40,286 bases of DNA from a bacterium (GTDB lineage: Bacteria > Patescibacteriota > Minisyncoccia > Sungbacterales > HO2-52-23). The notes under the pieces were generated by a model. The model ran no database searches, was not told the DNA's origin, and saw only the letters and a program-made list of their open reading frames with translations. This document shows positions 15,892-25,920 of this stretch, piece by piece; within the stretch, counting starts at the first letter, position 1, and each line of letters starts with the position of its first letter. A program made the translations under genes and the position numbers. The stretch lies in NCBI GenBank assembly GCA_030697705.1, contig JAUYPE010000024.1:1-40286 (forward strand), given 5' to 3'.

Positions 15892-18800
15892 TTACAGCGT
15901 TGTGATGGAGGCGATGGTGTCGCCCGGCTCAAGTTTCATAATGCGCACGCCCTGCGTCGTACGGCCAAGCGAGGGGACCGCACCAAGCTCGGTATGAATG
16001 ACGACACCATGACGCGAGAAGGCGATGAGTTCACTCGCCTCACCATCAATAATATGCCCGCTGACCACCTTGCCGGTTTTTGGCGTAATCTTTGCCGTTT
16101 TTATGCCCGAACCTCCACGGCGCTGTTTTTTGTATTGTTTAAGCATCGTTTTTTTGCCAAAACCATGCTCCATGATGACGAGGAGTTTTTCATCGCCCGA
16201 AGTCCCTGGATTATCTCCTGATTTTGCGCGAATAACATCCATCCCCACCACTTCGTCGTCTTTTTTTAATTTCAGCGCATGCACGCCAGCCGCCGTCCGC
16301 CCCATCGGACGGACATCGCGCTCGGGGAAGCGCACCGCCTGCCCCGCCGCAGTCAGCACGATAAGCTCACTTTTGCCGTCAGTGAGTTTAGCAAAACGAA
16401 GCTCATCCGCACCTTTGAGTGTGACGGCGATAAGCCCGCTCCTTCGTACCGCCTCAAACTCGCTCGCCTCAACTTTCTTGATCGTACCGTCTTTGGTGAG
16501 CATAACGACATATCCCTTCTCTCCTTGCTCTTTTTTTCCTTTGGCCGCAACACGGTATTCTTTGCCCACCGCGAGGATAGAGGTTATCTTCTCTCCGGCG
16601 CCGAGCGAGAGGAAATTCACCACCGCCTTGCCTTTTGCGGTACGGCTTCCCTCCGGAATCTCATACGCGGGAATCTGAAAAACTTTACCTAAATTCGTGA
16701 AAAATAAGAGTGAAGCGTGCGTTGAGCAGGTAAGGAGCCGCTCAACGACATCCTCTTCTTTCGTCTCCATGCCAATTAATCCCTTGCCGCCGCGCTTCTG
16801 GACGCGATAACTGTCCGGCTTAATGCGTTTAATGTACCCCCCGCGCGTCGCAACCACCACCACCTCCTCCTCCGCGACTAAGTCCTCATCGGAAAACTCC
16901 CTCGGACTTGAGCGCACTACTCGCGTTCGCCGCTCGTCGCCGTATTTTTGTTTGAGTTCTACGAGTTCTGTTTTGACCGTGTCGCGAATTTTTTTTGCGT
17001 CACCCAACAGCGCTTTCAAATCTTTTGCGAGCTTGAGCTTCTCCGCCAGTTCATCCTCAATGCGCGCCCGTTCAAGCCCCGCAAGCGTCTGCAGGCGCAT
17101 CTCCAGAATAGCGGTCGCTTGTAAATCTGAAAGGGTGAATTTTTTAATAAGCGCGGTGTGCGCCTCTTCTTTGTCCTTTGACCGACGGATCGTCGTGATA
17201 ACCGCGTCAATATGGTCAAGCGCCTCTTTCAAACCCTCCAGGATATGAATGCGCTCTTCAGTTCTAGCAAGATCAAAGCGCGTGCGGCGCGTAATAACCT
17301 CGTGGCGGTGCTTTAAAAACTCCTCCAGCACGTTTTTGAGCGAGAGCACGACGGGCTGGATGCCGTCCACGAGGGCAAGCATGTTGAGGTGAAAACTCTT
17401 CTCTAAATCAGTGTGCTTGTAGAGGTTATTAAGCACTTTTTGCGGCTGTGCGTCGGCTTTCAGTTCAATGACGATGCGCAGACCGTCCTTGTCCGACTCG
17501 TCGCGCATGTCGCGGATGCCCTCTATTTTTTTCTCCGTTACGAGCGCCGCCATCTTCTCAATCATCTCGGATTTATTCACCTGATACGGAATCTCGGTAA
17601 TGATAATAACTTCGCCGCGCACCCCTTCCTCAATTTCCGCCTTCCCGCGGGCGAGAATAGCCCCTTTTCCCGAGGCATAGCACTCCCGAATCGCTTTTTC
17701 ATCATAAATAATCCCGCCGGTGGGAAAGTCGGGTCCTTTTACAAATTGCATGAGATCTTCGTTTGCCGAGTGCGGATGATCCGCCAAGTGGATGAGCGCA
17801 TCGGCAACCTCACCAAGATTATGCGGAGGAATGCTCGTCGCCATACCAACGGCGATGCCAAGCGTGCCGTTGAGCAATAAGTTCGGTAGGCGCGCGGGCA
17901 AGACCACCGGCTCCTGCACCGTCCCGTCAAAATTATCCCGAAAGTCAACCGTTTCTTTATCAATATCGGCAAGCAGCTCTGCGGCAATGGGTGCCAACCG
18001 CGCTTCGGTATAGCGGTAGGCGGCAGCAGAATCCCCATCGATAGAGTTATGGACGAAGATTCCCGCGGCAAGCGCGAAATTATGCGTCCCCTCAATAGTG
18101 AGATCATAGACATCCTCACATTCGGTGAGTCGTTCTACTTGTGTTACCTTGTGATTGTGTTTGAGTTCCTGCAGAACTGATTCGGTGCGATTTTGAAAAT
18201 ATTTTTGCAAACCCGTTTCCCACCGCGTTGCCGCACCGTAAGGATACACCACAGGTCGCGCCACTTCATATGATGCCTCATTCAGGTCTCTGGCGTGCAG
18301 GAGTACCTCCTTGCAAATTGCGAGAAACTTTTTCTTACCCGTTATGTTATGGGTATGGTTTTTGTTGCCTTTGATAATTTTCTCGTGCATAAAAGCGCGG
18401 TATGTCTCATCTTTCCACATTCTCTTCAGTGTTTTTGTCGCACGAAGACTGAGTTCTTGCCGCTTTTCAGGGTGCTCTTTGATATACTGCTTGTTGACCT
18501 TGCTTAAAAAGATGCTCATGGCCGCACGATAGGTTGGGTCTTTCCAATTTTCTCTATTTCTCTTTGCGATGCGCTCGGCATACGCTCTGCGTACCGAGGA
18601 TTGCGACCAATAGGCCGTTCGCCCTGCGGCAAGTCTTTTGCGATACTCGGGATCTCTGTGCTGTTCCGCCACACGCTCATAATGAACCTTCCAATGTTCG
18701 TCCCAATGGAGCCGAATGATGTTTGTTGGATTATTATTTTGTTTGCGGAAATCCTTGTGGTGGCGAACTCTGCCGGCGCTTTTTTGATAGACCGTATGCG

Positions 18801-19545
18801 TAAGGTTGTAGTTGTCCGCAAGATGATGGGCGGGCACCCATTCGTTTGTTTTCGGTTGATGGATAAGCATATATCCTTCCCGATCTAACCGATCATTTTT
18901 CTCTGATAATCGCTGGTAGAGCGGCATAAGTGAATCACCGGAGACGAGCTGGCGCGCTTCTTTATATAAGCCCTCTCGCGTCATAAAGAGATGGTTCGGA
19001 GTACAACGAATCTGCTTTCCGTTATCCAAAGTTACCCGAACCAGTTCGGCGCTTTTTCGCGTGAGTCGGGGATGTTTTACCTCCGCGATTGAAACAAGCC
19101 CCTTACTGTTTATCGTATAAGTGAAGTTCTGCACTCCCCCCTCATGTTCTTTTACCAGATCCTCAAAGCTCAATCCTCTGCCGTCGGTTAGTTGTACTCG
19201 CGTATCTTTCGTAAAACAGCCAAAATTACCTTGACCGTCCACGAGCGGGTAGCGCAACGAGAAGGATTGCGCCATACGCACCATGGACTCGTATGCCGCC
19301 GAGTCGCCGTGGGGATGGTACTGACCGAGCACATAACCGACTACTTTTGCCGATTTTTGATATTTCGCGTTGGGACGCAATCCCATCTCGTGCATGGAAT
19401 AGAGAATACGGCGATGCACTGGTTTTAATCCATCGCGCACATCGGGTAATGCGCGCGCGACAATAACGGACATCGCGTAGTCCAAGTACGAGTCCCGCAT
19501 CTCGTGCGTAATCTCCCGTGCCTCTATTTTACCGATATCCGCCAT
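15892..19545 (-). CDS. gyrA: DNA gyrase subunit A precursor with in-frame intein
   Basis: GyrA N-terminus ([31 protein letters not shown]), [10 protein letters not shown] active-site region, GyrA box QRRGGSG; 391-aa intein after GNFG. Confidence 0.96.
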   Translation of the reverse strand: MADIGKIEAREITHEMRDSYLDYAMSVIVARALPDVRDGLKPVHRRILYSMHEMGLRPNAKYQKSAKVVGYVLGQYHPHGDSAAYESMVRMAQSFSLRYPLVDGQGNFGCFTKDTRVQLTDGRGLSFEDLVKEHEGGVQNFTYTINSKGLVSIAEVKHPRLTRKSAELVRVTLDNGKQIRCTPNHLFMTREGLYKEARQLVSGDSLMPLYQRLSEKNDRLDREGYMLIHQPKTNEWVPAHHLADNYNLTHTVYQKSAGRVRHHKDFRKQNNNPTNIIRLHWDEHWKVHYERVAEQHRDPEYRKRLAAGRTAYWSQSSVRRAYAERIAKRNRENWKDPTYRAAMSIFLSKVNKQYIKEHPEKRQELSLRATKTLKRMWKDETYRAFMHEKIIKGNKNHTHNITGKKKFLAICKEVLLHARDLNEASYEVARPVVYPYGAATRWETGLQKYFQNRTESVLQELKHNHKVTQVERLTECEDVYDLTIEGTHNFALAAGIFVHNSIDGDSAAAYRYTEARLAPIAAELLADIDKETVDFRDNFDGTVQEPVVLPARLPNLLLNGTLGIAVGMATSIPPHNLGEVADALIHLADHPHSANEDLMQFVKGPDFPTGGIIYDEKAIRECYASGKGAILARGKAEIEEGVRGEVIIITEIPYQVNKSEMIEKMAALVTEKKIEGIRDMRDESDKDGLRIVIELKADAQPQKVLNNLYKHTDLEKSFHLNMLALVDGIQPVVLSLKNVLEEFLKHRHEVITRRTRFDLARTEERIHILEGLKEALDHIDAVITTIRRSKDKEEAHTALIKKFTLSDLQATAILEMRLQTLAGLERARIEDELAEKLKLAKDLKALLGDAKKIRDTVKTELVELKQKYGDERRTRVVRSSPREFSDEDLVAEEEVVVVATRGGYIKRIKPDSYRVQKRGGKGLIGMETKEEDVVERLLTCSTHASLLFFTNLGKVFQIPAYEIPEGSRTAKGKAVVNFLSLGAGEKITSILAVGKEYRVAAKGKKEQGEKGYVVMLTKDGTIKKVEASEFEAVRRSGLIAVTLKGADELRFAKLTDGKSELIVLTAAGQAVRFPERDVRPMGRTAAGVHALKLKKDDEVVGMDVIRAKSGDNPGTSGDEKLLVIMEHGFGKKTMLKQYKKQRRGGSGIKTAKITPKTGKVVSGHIIDGEASELIAFSRHGVVIHTELGAVPSLGRTTQGVRIMKLEPGDTIASITTL
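18046..19218 (-). mobile_element. GyrA intein (391 aa) with HNH-type endonuclease region
   Basis: Cys1 ([15 protein letters not shown]), block-B-like CTPNHLF, C-terminal FVHN|S; internal [29 protein letters not shown]. Confidence 0.93.
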
Positions 19546-19559
19546 AAATTTTCAGGTAA

Positions 19560-20141
19560 TTACTCGCCCTCCGTCGTGCGGATAAGATGCTCGTAGGCAT
19601 AGTTCCGTATGGAGAGAACGGCGTACAACACTACATCATGACCCCACAAAAGAATCTCTCTCCCGATTGTCTTAAGCCGATCCACAATGCCGCCTTGTAC
19701 CAACATGCCCGCAACCTGCCCGGCGATTCCCTGCGCATAACCGAACGCTCCGGATATCTTCCCGCGTACTCCGTCAAAAGACAAGAGCGAGCCGGACGCC
19801 GAAGACTCTTCGGTATCGGTCGCATGCGGAAGGAGGTTGACAATGCCCTTGAACGATTCGCTCAAACTCGCCACCGGCGCGGGAAGATTCTCGGCGGGTA
19901 TAGGCGACGGGACGGCCTGCTCCGGTTGTGGTACTCCCACACTATTTTCAACAATCGCACTTTCGGAAACAATAACAGGGGAGAAGTTCGCGCGTCCAAG
20001 CGTCGCGGAGACACTCACACTCCAGAAAACAAAAACGGCGATTGCCGAGCATATGATTGCGCCCGCGGCAAGCGCCACACGCGTCCGGTCGTGAAGCGCG
20101 CGTATACGGTCAATGGCTGATAAGGGAGCAGTAGGGGACAT
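19560..20141 (-). CDS. Hypothetical membrane protein
   Basis: Single N-terminal TM segment ALAAGAIICSAIAVFVFWSVSV. Confidence 0.6.
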   Translation of the reverse strand: MSPTAPLSAIDRIRALHDRTRVALAAGAIICSAIAVFVFWSVSVSATLGRANFSPVIVSESAIVENSVGVPQPEQAVPSPIPAENLPAPVASLSESFKGIVNLLPHATDTEESSASGSLLSFDGVRGKISGAFGYAQGIAGQVAGMLVQGGIVDRLKTIGREILLWGHDVVLYAVLSIRNYAYEHLIRTTEGE

Positions 20142-20201
20142 GGATGTAAACTTTCTTACTTAAGGATTCACACGCCTCTTTTCTTCTGACACCTACACCC
20201 C

Positions 20202-20341
20202 GTCATTCCGAGTGGAATGACTGCCAATAGGCGTCCCGTGAGGGAGGAGTCCCGTCAACATGCGGTATGCTGAAATCGTGCGGGATTCTTCGTCCGCCCT
20301 GGGCGCCACGCCCGCCGGCGGGCGGGGACTCTGAATGACGG
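20202..20341. repeat. R1 dispersed palindromic repeat copy carrying a GC-rich palindrome (20293-20328)
   Basis: gtcattccgagtgg...gggattcttcg[insert]ctctgaatgacgg. Confidence 0.75.
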
Positions 20342-20378
20342 AATAAGGATTCGGATGGGTAAGTTCTACTTGTATAAT

Positions 20379-21026
20379 TTAAGCGCTAGCGAGCACGATC
20401 ACATGCGTCTTACTTTCATCATCCTTTAGATCTTTTTTCTTGATAACGAGCTTCTCCTGCGGTTCTGCTTTACTCGCGCCCATCTCTTTTAAAAATCGTT
20501 CCACGCTCTCCAAAGGCGGCGTCAACCCCGGAAGTTTATAGTGCATGGGAATAACGATGCGCGGCTCCACCTGTTTAACAACGCGCGCTGCCTGCTCGGC
20601 GTCAATCGTGTATACGCCGCCAACGGGAATCATCAAAATATCAGCCTCGCCTATCGCCTCCAGCGTCTCATCCCGTAGTACCCCTTCGCCAAAGTCGCCC
20701 AGATGAACAATGTGAATATCCTCAACAACAAGCATATAAATGGTATTGAGTCCACGCTCGGCACCGCGTACCGCGTCGTGATATGTTTCGATTCCTACAA
20801 CATTCACCCCCGCCCGTTCGTATTCGCCGGGACCGTTGATTAAAAACGGCTCGCCGGCTAATGTCTCCACATTGGCATGGTCGGGATGCCCGTGCGTCAC
20901 AAGCGCCACATCACTCCGAAAACGCGGCGGGGTCAGCCCGATTTCTTTAGCGAACGGATCAATCGCGATGATCGTCTCGCCGGATTGTATTTTGAAACAC
21001 GCCTGCCCGTACCAGGTGATAATCAT
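20379..21026 (-). CDS. MBL-fold metal-dependent hydrolase (UPF0173/YtkL-like)
   Basis: MIITWYGQACFKIQSGETIIAIDPF...THGHPDHANVE...HLGDFGE...MPVGGVYTID...IPMHY. Confidence 0.88.
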   Translation of the reverse strand: MIITWYGQACFKIQSGETIIAIDPFAKEIGLTPPRFRSDVALVTHGHPDHANVETLAGEPFLINGPGEYERAGVNVVGIETYHDAVRGAERGLNTIYMLVVEDIHIVHLGDFGEGVLRDETLEAIGEADILMIPVGGVYTIDAEQAARVVKQVEPRIVIPMHYKLPGLTPPLESVERFLKEMGASKAEPQEKLVIKKKDLKDDESKTHVIVLASA

Positions 21027-21149
21027 AAGATATGATAAAAAATCTCCCCCACGATCATAGCAAAAAACAGCCGACTTGCCAACCGTGCGCACTTTCATGT
21101 ATACTCACAGCCATATACCATGAGATGAAGATAAGGTATTTTTCCCCCT

Positions 21150-22331
21150 ATGAACACCGAATCACAAAATCCTATGAGCGACATGACCACGGCAGAAACG
21201 GTGAGCGGCGAGTTGTTCGCCGGAACAAAACCGCGCCACCCTATGGAGACCCTGCTCAAAACAACCACCGCCGCAATCAACCTCAAACCCGGGGACGTCG
21301 TGGAAGGGGTCGTCATCGAGAAGCGCGGTGCGCGGCTGTTCGTCAATATCGGACATGCACTCACTGGCATTGTCTACGGTCAGGAATACTATGCCGCCCA
21401 GGATATCATCAAGACCCTTGCCAAAGGCGACCCGATCAGCGCAAAAATCGTTGAATTGGACAACGATGATGGTTATATGGAGCTCTCACTCCGCGAGGCG
21501 GGACGCGCGCGTCGCTGGGTTGATATCCGACGCATGATGCAGGAGGGGAGCGTACTGGAACTGCCCGTACAAAAGGCGAATACCGGTGGTCTTATTTTTG
21601 AGATCTCGGGTGTTGAGGGCTTTTTGCCGACGTCTCAATTGTCGTTCAAAAACTACCCACGCGTGGACGGCGGCGACAAGGAAAAAATATTCCAGGAGCT
21701 TCAGAAATTCGTCGGGACGGTTTTCCGCGTCAAGATTCTGGACATCAATCCGGACGACAATAAGCTCATCTTCACAGAAAAAGGCATTGACACGACACGC
21801 GTGCGCGAAGCGCTCGGCAAGTACGCCATCGGCGACATCGTGGAAGGAGAGATCACCAGTGTCGTTGACTTTGGCGCGTTCATGAAGTTTGACGAACAAG
21901 GGCTGGAAGGACTCATACACCTTTCCGAAATTGACTGGACGCTCATAGAAAATCCGCGCGAGGTGCTCACTCCCCACGACCACGTCCGTGCCAAGATCAT
22001 TGACATACAGGGAGAAAAAATCTCTCTTTCCTTAAAACAGCTCAAAGAAGACCCATGGCAAAAAGCCGCCGCCGCCTATCAAAAAGGCGATATCATCACG
22101 GGCAAGGTGACCAAGTTTAATCCCTTCGGCGCATTCATCGCCGTCGGATCCGACATCCAGGGGCTCGTGCATATTTCTGAATTCGGCACCGAGCAGAAGA
22201 TGAAAGACGCGCTCACGCTCGGCCGCGACTATCCGTTCACCATTCTTTTCATAGACACCAAAGAACATCGCATGTCGCTTGGCCTTAAGAAAGAGGGGGA
22301 GGAGAAGACCGAAAGCGAGCAGACGCCGTAA
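21150..22331 (+). CDS. rpsA: 30S ribosomal protein S1
   Basis: Multiple S1 domains (GDIVEGEITSVVDFGAFMKFDEQGLEGLIHLSEI; GDIITGKVTKFNPFGAFIAVGSDIQGLVHISE). Confidence 0.93.
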   Translation: MNTESQNPMSDMTTAETVSGELFAGTKPRHPMETLLKTTTAAINLKPGDVVEGVVIEKRGARLFVNIGHALTGIVYGQEYYAAQDIIKTLAKGDPISAKIVELDNDDGYMELSLREAGRARRWVDIRRMMQEGSVLELPVQKANTGGLIFEISGVEGFLPTSQLSFKNYPRVDGGDKEKIFQELQKFVGTVFRVKILDINPDDNKLIFTEKGIDTTRVREALGKYAIGDIVEGEITSVVDFGAFMKFDEQGLEGLIHLSEIDWTLIENPREVLTPHDHVRAKIIDIQGEKISLSLKQLKEDPWQKAAAAYQKGDIITGKVTKFNPFGAFIAVGSDIQGLVHISEFGTEQKMKDALTLGRDYPFTILFIDTKEHRMSLGLKKEGEEKTESEQTP

Positions 22332-22354
22332 TTCATTTTGAGAGCTCTAGCCGA

Positions 22355-22389
22355 CTAAAAAATCCCAAAATACTTTGGGATTTTTTAGT
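22355..22389 (+). terminator. Rho-independent terminator after rpsA
   Basis: actaaaaaatcccaaaatactttgggattttttagt. Confidence 0.85.
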
Positions 22390-22412
22390 TGACGCAATTC
22401 TTCTCTTTTGGG

Positions 22413-22745
22413 TTATACATGCACAACTGATGCCCGCATACGCTCCATAAGCTCATGCTTGTAGCCGGCAATCTCCTCCTTCATCGCGTGACCGAAGTGC
22501 GGAAGCTCTTTTTGGAGAAAGCTGTTCAGCGCTTCGGCATCGTCCTTATGCGTATCCAAAAGCCGGTCAAACTGCTCCTTTTGTTCGTCGGAGAGCTCTT
22601 TCATGAGCCGAATCGTCAGCCGTTGCTGGATGACTCCGCCAAACGCCTCTAAAAATTCTACACGCTGTTCCTGCGATAGCCGCGCCATCCCCAACTCCTC
22701 AAACAAGTCCGCATTAAGATACTGCTGAAGATTTATCATAGGCAT
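22413..22745 (-). CDS. Hypothetical protein, 110 aa helical
   Basis: Clean ORF; LFEELGMARLSQEQRVEFLEAFGGVIQQRLTIRLMKELSDEQKEQF. Confidence 0.65.
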   Translation of the reverse strand: MPMINLQQYLNADLFEELGMARLSQEQRVEFLEAFGGVIQQRLTIRLMKELSDEQKEQFDRLLDTHKDDAEALNSFLQKELPHFGHAMKEEIAGYKHELMERMRASVVHV

Positions 22746-22774
22746 AATTTTGCTGGAACTTACCCATTTGAGCC

Positions 22775-22858
22775 GTCATCCCGAACGAAGTGAGGGATCC
22801 CGTACAATTTCAATATGCTGAACACTAACGGGATTCCTCGCTCCGCTCGGAATGACGG
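22775..22858. repeat. R1 dispersed palindromic repeat copy
   Basis: gtcatcccgaacgaagtgagggatcccgt...gggattcctcgctccgctcggaatgacgg. Confidence 0.75.
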
Positions 22859-22894
22859 AATAGGAACAAACGAATAAATTCTAGATATAGATAA

Positions 22895-25693
22895 TTAGGG
22901 AGTAATGGGATTCAATTTTCGCGTCACCGGATCAATATTTTCTAAAAATTTCTGGATAGGCATGTCACGGATAGCGAGAGGCGGATTGCCGAACTGGTCA
23001 AGCCTGATGGCGCTTTTTTTCATCGCCTCGCGCATCAGACGTGCCAGCTCAATCTGCCGCGGCACCGCACCGAATTGTCTCACCCCCTGATACGGAAGGT
23101 CTACACTCGCACCACCGTCTTTGGCAATATCATAATCCGCGGGAATTTCTTTCAGCACTTTACCGACTGTCACATCGTGCCGGTTCGCAAGCCATGCCGT
23201 GCGCTCTCGCGGACTGAAGCCAAGTTTTTCCAGATAATTTTCAGCCGCCCTGCGCGCCGTCTGATGCACTTCTAAAGCTATAGTTGCCGCACGCTCCACA
23301 TCTGCCACTCCTCCGGCGATTTCAGCATCAACCGTCGCCTGCCGCAGAACTTCTTGTGAATGTTCGCTCTGGCGCATCAAATCTGTCATCTTCCGCGCAT
23401 CCCGTCCGGCAGGCGTATTGTCCGCACCGGCGCCTGTGTGCGGACGGCGAGCGTGAGCCGTGTCAACACTGGCACCGCGATGCGCTTTGGCATGCGCGGA
23501 CGGCTCGTGCACCTCGCCGCCTCGGTGATACAACTCCTTCTTGTCTATCTGTTGAAGTTTGTCATTCTCATCAAGAAGAACATGCAGACCGGGTTTTCGT
23601 ACGCCCATTTCCGTCTTACCCGCATCCATAAGAATCTTTTGTGTGCGACGGTTCAGAAACGCATCCACCTTTTTTGCGTCCTGCAGGTCTTCGGGCTTAA
23701 AATGATATTTTTGAGGATTGGCACGCACATGCTCGGCAAGTTGGCGTTTCACCGGATGCCATAGTCCCTCTCCCTTGCGGACCGTTACTGAATCAGAACC
23801 TCCAGTTTCTTTCAAAGTAACCGCTTGCGGTTTTCCTGTCGGTGTCTCAAGGGGTGAGGATGGGTCAACACCAACCCTTGTCCATGGCGGAAAAGCACCC
23901 CGACGCCCACTCAAAGTCATATGTTCGTTAATACCAGCCCCCACCCGCGGCGGGAAAGAGTTTGGTTTGACGGCAGGAGTTTGAGGAGATCCTACTTTAT
24001 CTTGAAAAGCTATACTCCCGCCTTCAGGACTCATAGTGCCCCCTGGTTGTACAGATCCGACCGCCGCGGACGCGCTCGGACGAAAAGCGATTCCCGCCGC
24101 AAGCCCGGCGCCGATACCAATTGCAAGACCGCTTATAACCCGTTTCTTCTTCTCCTCCCTCCCCATTTCTTCCAATTCTTTCTGATATTCTTTTGCATTA
24201 AGACGCACGATATCCAAGAGTGTCTCAAAATTTCCCTCATCTTCCAGTGGTAATCCTTCAACACCTTGGCTCGTCAGAATTTGATGTTTTATTGAAGTTT
24301 TGCCTTGCTTTTGTTCGCGCCTCATGTGAAAGAAGCGACTAAGCCCTTCTTGCACCACTCCTGCGGACGCTCCAGCTGTAAGAGACCGGGCAAAGCGGAC
24401 GCCGCCATATCCAAGCACTATGGCAAGACCGGCACCCGACGCCACTCCTACGCCAACACCCACCGCACCGGAGAGCAGTGCGGAAATACCGAGACGATAT
24501 TTACGCGGAATACTCGTATAGGAATCTAGTAATTTGCCGAGGGCGCCACGCTCTTTTTGCCCGAACATCCGCTCTATTCGCTCGCGCTCAAATGCAAGAT
24601 CGTTACTCACTATACCTTGAACCAATGAGCGCGAGGCATAGATGAGAATCTCCTCATTCACCTTTTTAGCTTTATCTTCAGGATCATCATTCATTATCTC
24701 CCTTTCTAATCTCGCTTTCCGATCGCGGACGATTGCCGCTTGAAGATTTTTATAGGCGCTAGTGTAGTTAAACCTGCCCATCATCAGCCCATTATCATCG
24801 TTAAAATCATAATTGTCGGGCACGCGAATACCGATGGCATCGCGAAGACGATACTTCATCTTTTGCCATCCGCTCAATCCTTCCGCGTCAACGGCATGCG
24901 CATGAAGCAGTTCATCCCGCCTTTGTAAAAACATCTCTGCGGGCTCGCGCAGTTCTTTGGGAGTGACGAAATCGTCCGGCATTTCTTTACCGGGATTCAA
25001 GAATCCATGCAACCATCGCCTGCCTTGTTCTGTATCAAGTTGCGCATCACCGCCCGCCTCATGGCCAGTAGTTTCCTCCTCCTTTGACCGGTGCGGCGGA
25101 GGAGCAGGTGCAATACGACGGATACGGGGAAAGAGGGGAATCGGCGGTATATCCTCACCCTCTTCGGGCAAAATCTCTCCGGCAGGCAACCGTTCTTCGC
25201 CGGAGTCCGCATTCGCCGGATGAGCAAACTCATGCTCTGCATCAAGAGGGACATTGTCCGGCGCGCCAATAATGGGAGGCGGCATTATCGGCTTCCTTAA
25301 GGACTCATCGCCCATCCATTTCTCTTCTTCCATCACATGCCCGGAACCCTCCCGCTGAATCCCCTCAAGATATGCGATCACCTGCCGCCAATGAGCAGGA
25401 TTTTCGGCTATGGAAGAGGAACGGGGAGTGCCCTTCTCCGTTTCGGTTCTCTGTAGCTCTTCGCGTGCACGATCCATGTTGCCCTCCACAGCTCTCGCGG
25501 AATAAAGCATCGATAACTCCTCGGCGGAGTCGCTTATCTTGTCCCACTTGTCTTCACCGCGATAGTCGCGAAGCCCGCTTCGCAGAGCCATATTCTTATT
25601 CACATCATACTCAATCCTCGCCATGACACCATGCTCCTCCGGTACTTGATTTTCATTAACGCTTTCCCCGCTGTGCGGTGAACCTTCCAGCAT
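22895..25693 (-). CDS. Large hypothetical membrane protein (~932 aa), LysM-like segment near C-terminus (start trimmed to MLEGSPHSGE)
   Basis: Two Gly-rich hydrophobic segments; DSVTVRKGEGLWHPVKRQLAEHV. Confidence 0.7.
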   Translation of the reverse strand: MLEGSPHSGESVNENQVPEEHGVMARIEYDVNKNMALRSGLRDYRGEDKWDKISDSAEELSMLYSARAVEGNMDRAREELQRTETEKGTPRSSSIAENPAHWRQVIAYLEGIQREGSGHVMEEEKWMGDESLRKPIMPPPIIGAPDNVPLDAEHEFAHPANADSGEERLPAGEILPEEGEDIPPIPLFPRIRRIAPAPPPHRSKEEETTGHEAGGDAQLDTEQGRRWLHGFLNPGKEMPDDFVTPKELREPAEMFLQRRDELLHAHAVDAEGLSGWQKMKYRLRDAIGIRVPDNYDFNDDNGLMMGRFNYTSAYKNLQAAIVRDRKARLEREIMNDDPEDKAKKVNEEILIYASRSLVQGIVSNDLAFERERIERMFGQKERGALGKLLDSYTSIPRKYRLGISALLSGAVGVGVGVASGAGLAIVLGYGGVRFARSLTAGASAGVVQEGLSRFFHMRREQKQGKTSIKHQILTSQGVEGLPLEDEGNFETLLDIVRLNAKEYQKELEEMGREEKKKRVISGLAIGIGAGLAAGIAFRPSASAAVGSVQPGGTMSPEGGSIAFQDKVGSPQTPAVKPNSFPPRVGAGINEHMTLSGRRGAFPPWTRVGVDPSSPLETPTGKPQAVTLKETGGSDSVTVRKGEGLWHPVKRQLAEHVRANPQKYHFKPEDLQDAKKVDAFLNRRTQKILMDAGKTEMGVRKPGLHVLLDENDKLQQIDKKELYHRGGEVHEPSAHAKAHRGASVDTAHARRPHTGAGADNTPAGRDARKMTDLMRQSEHSQEVLRQATVDAEIAGGVADVERAATIALEVHQTARRAAENYLEKLGFSPRERTAWLANRHDVTVGKVLKEIPADYDIAKDGGASVDLPYQGVRQFGAVPRQIELARLMREAMKKSAIRLDQFGNPPLAIRDMPIQKFLENIDPVTRKLNPITP

Positions 25694-25920
25694 AAAACAA
25701 AGGGGGAGTGATTTAAGAATTAAGCGTACCCTCCTACGAGTAATCTTATAACAAATCAAAAGAAAATGAAACACAATCTCCCGCACAGAGAAGACGGATT
25801 TTCCCAAGATATTCATTGAAAACATACTTGCCCTTAGTCAAGGATTGGTCTATTATTGCTAGAGTTATCTTTGATATATTAAAGTAACCGCAAAAGCCAC
25901 GCGAAAAAAGGGTGCGAAAG

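Noticed and set aside
16025-19428. Numerous plus-strand ORFs antisense to gyrA
   Set aside because: Shadow ORFs of a long, clearly conserved coding sequence.
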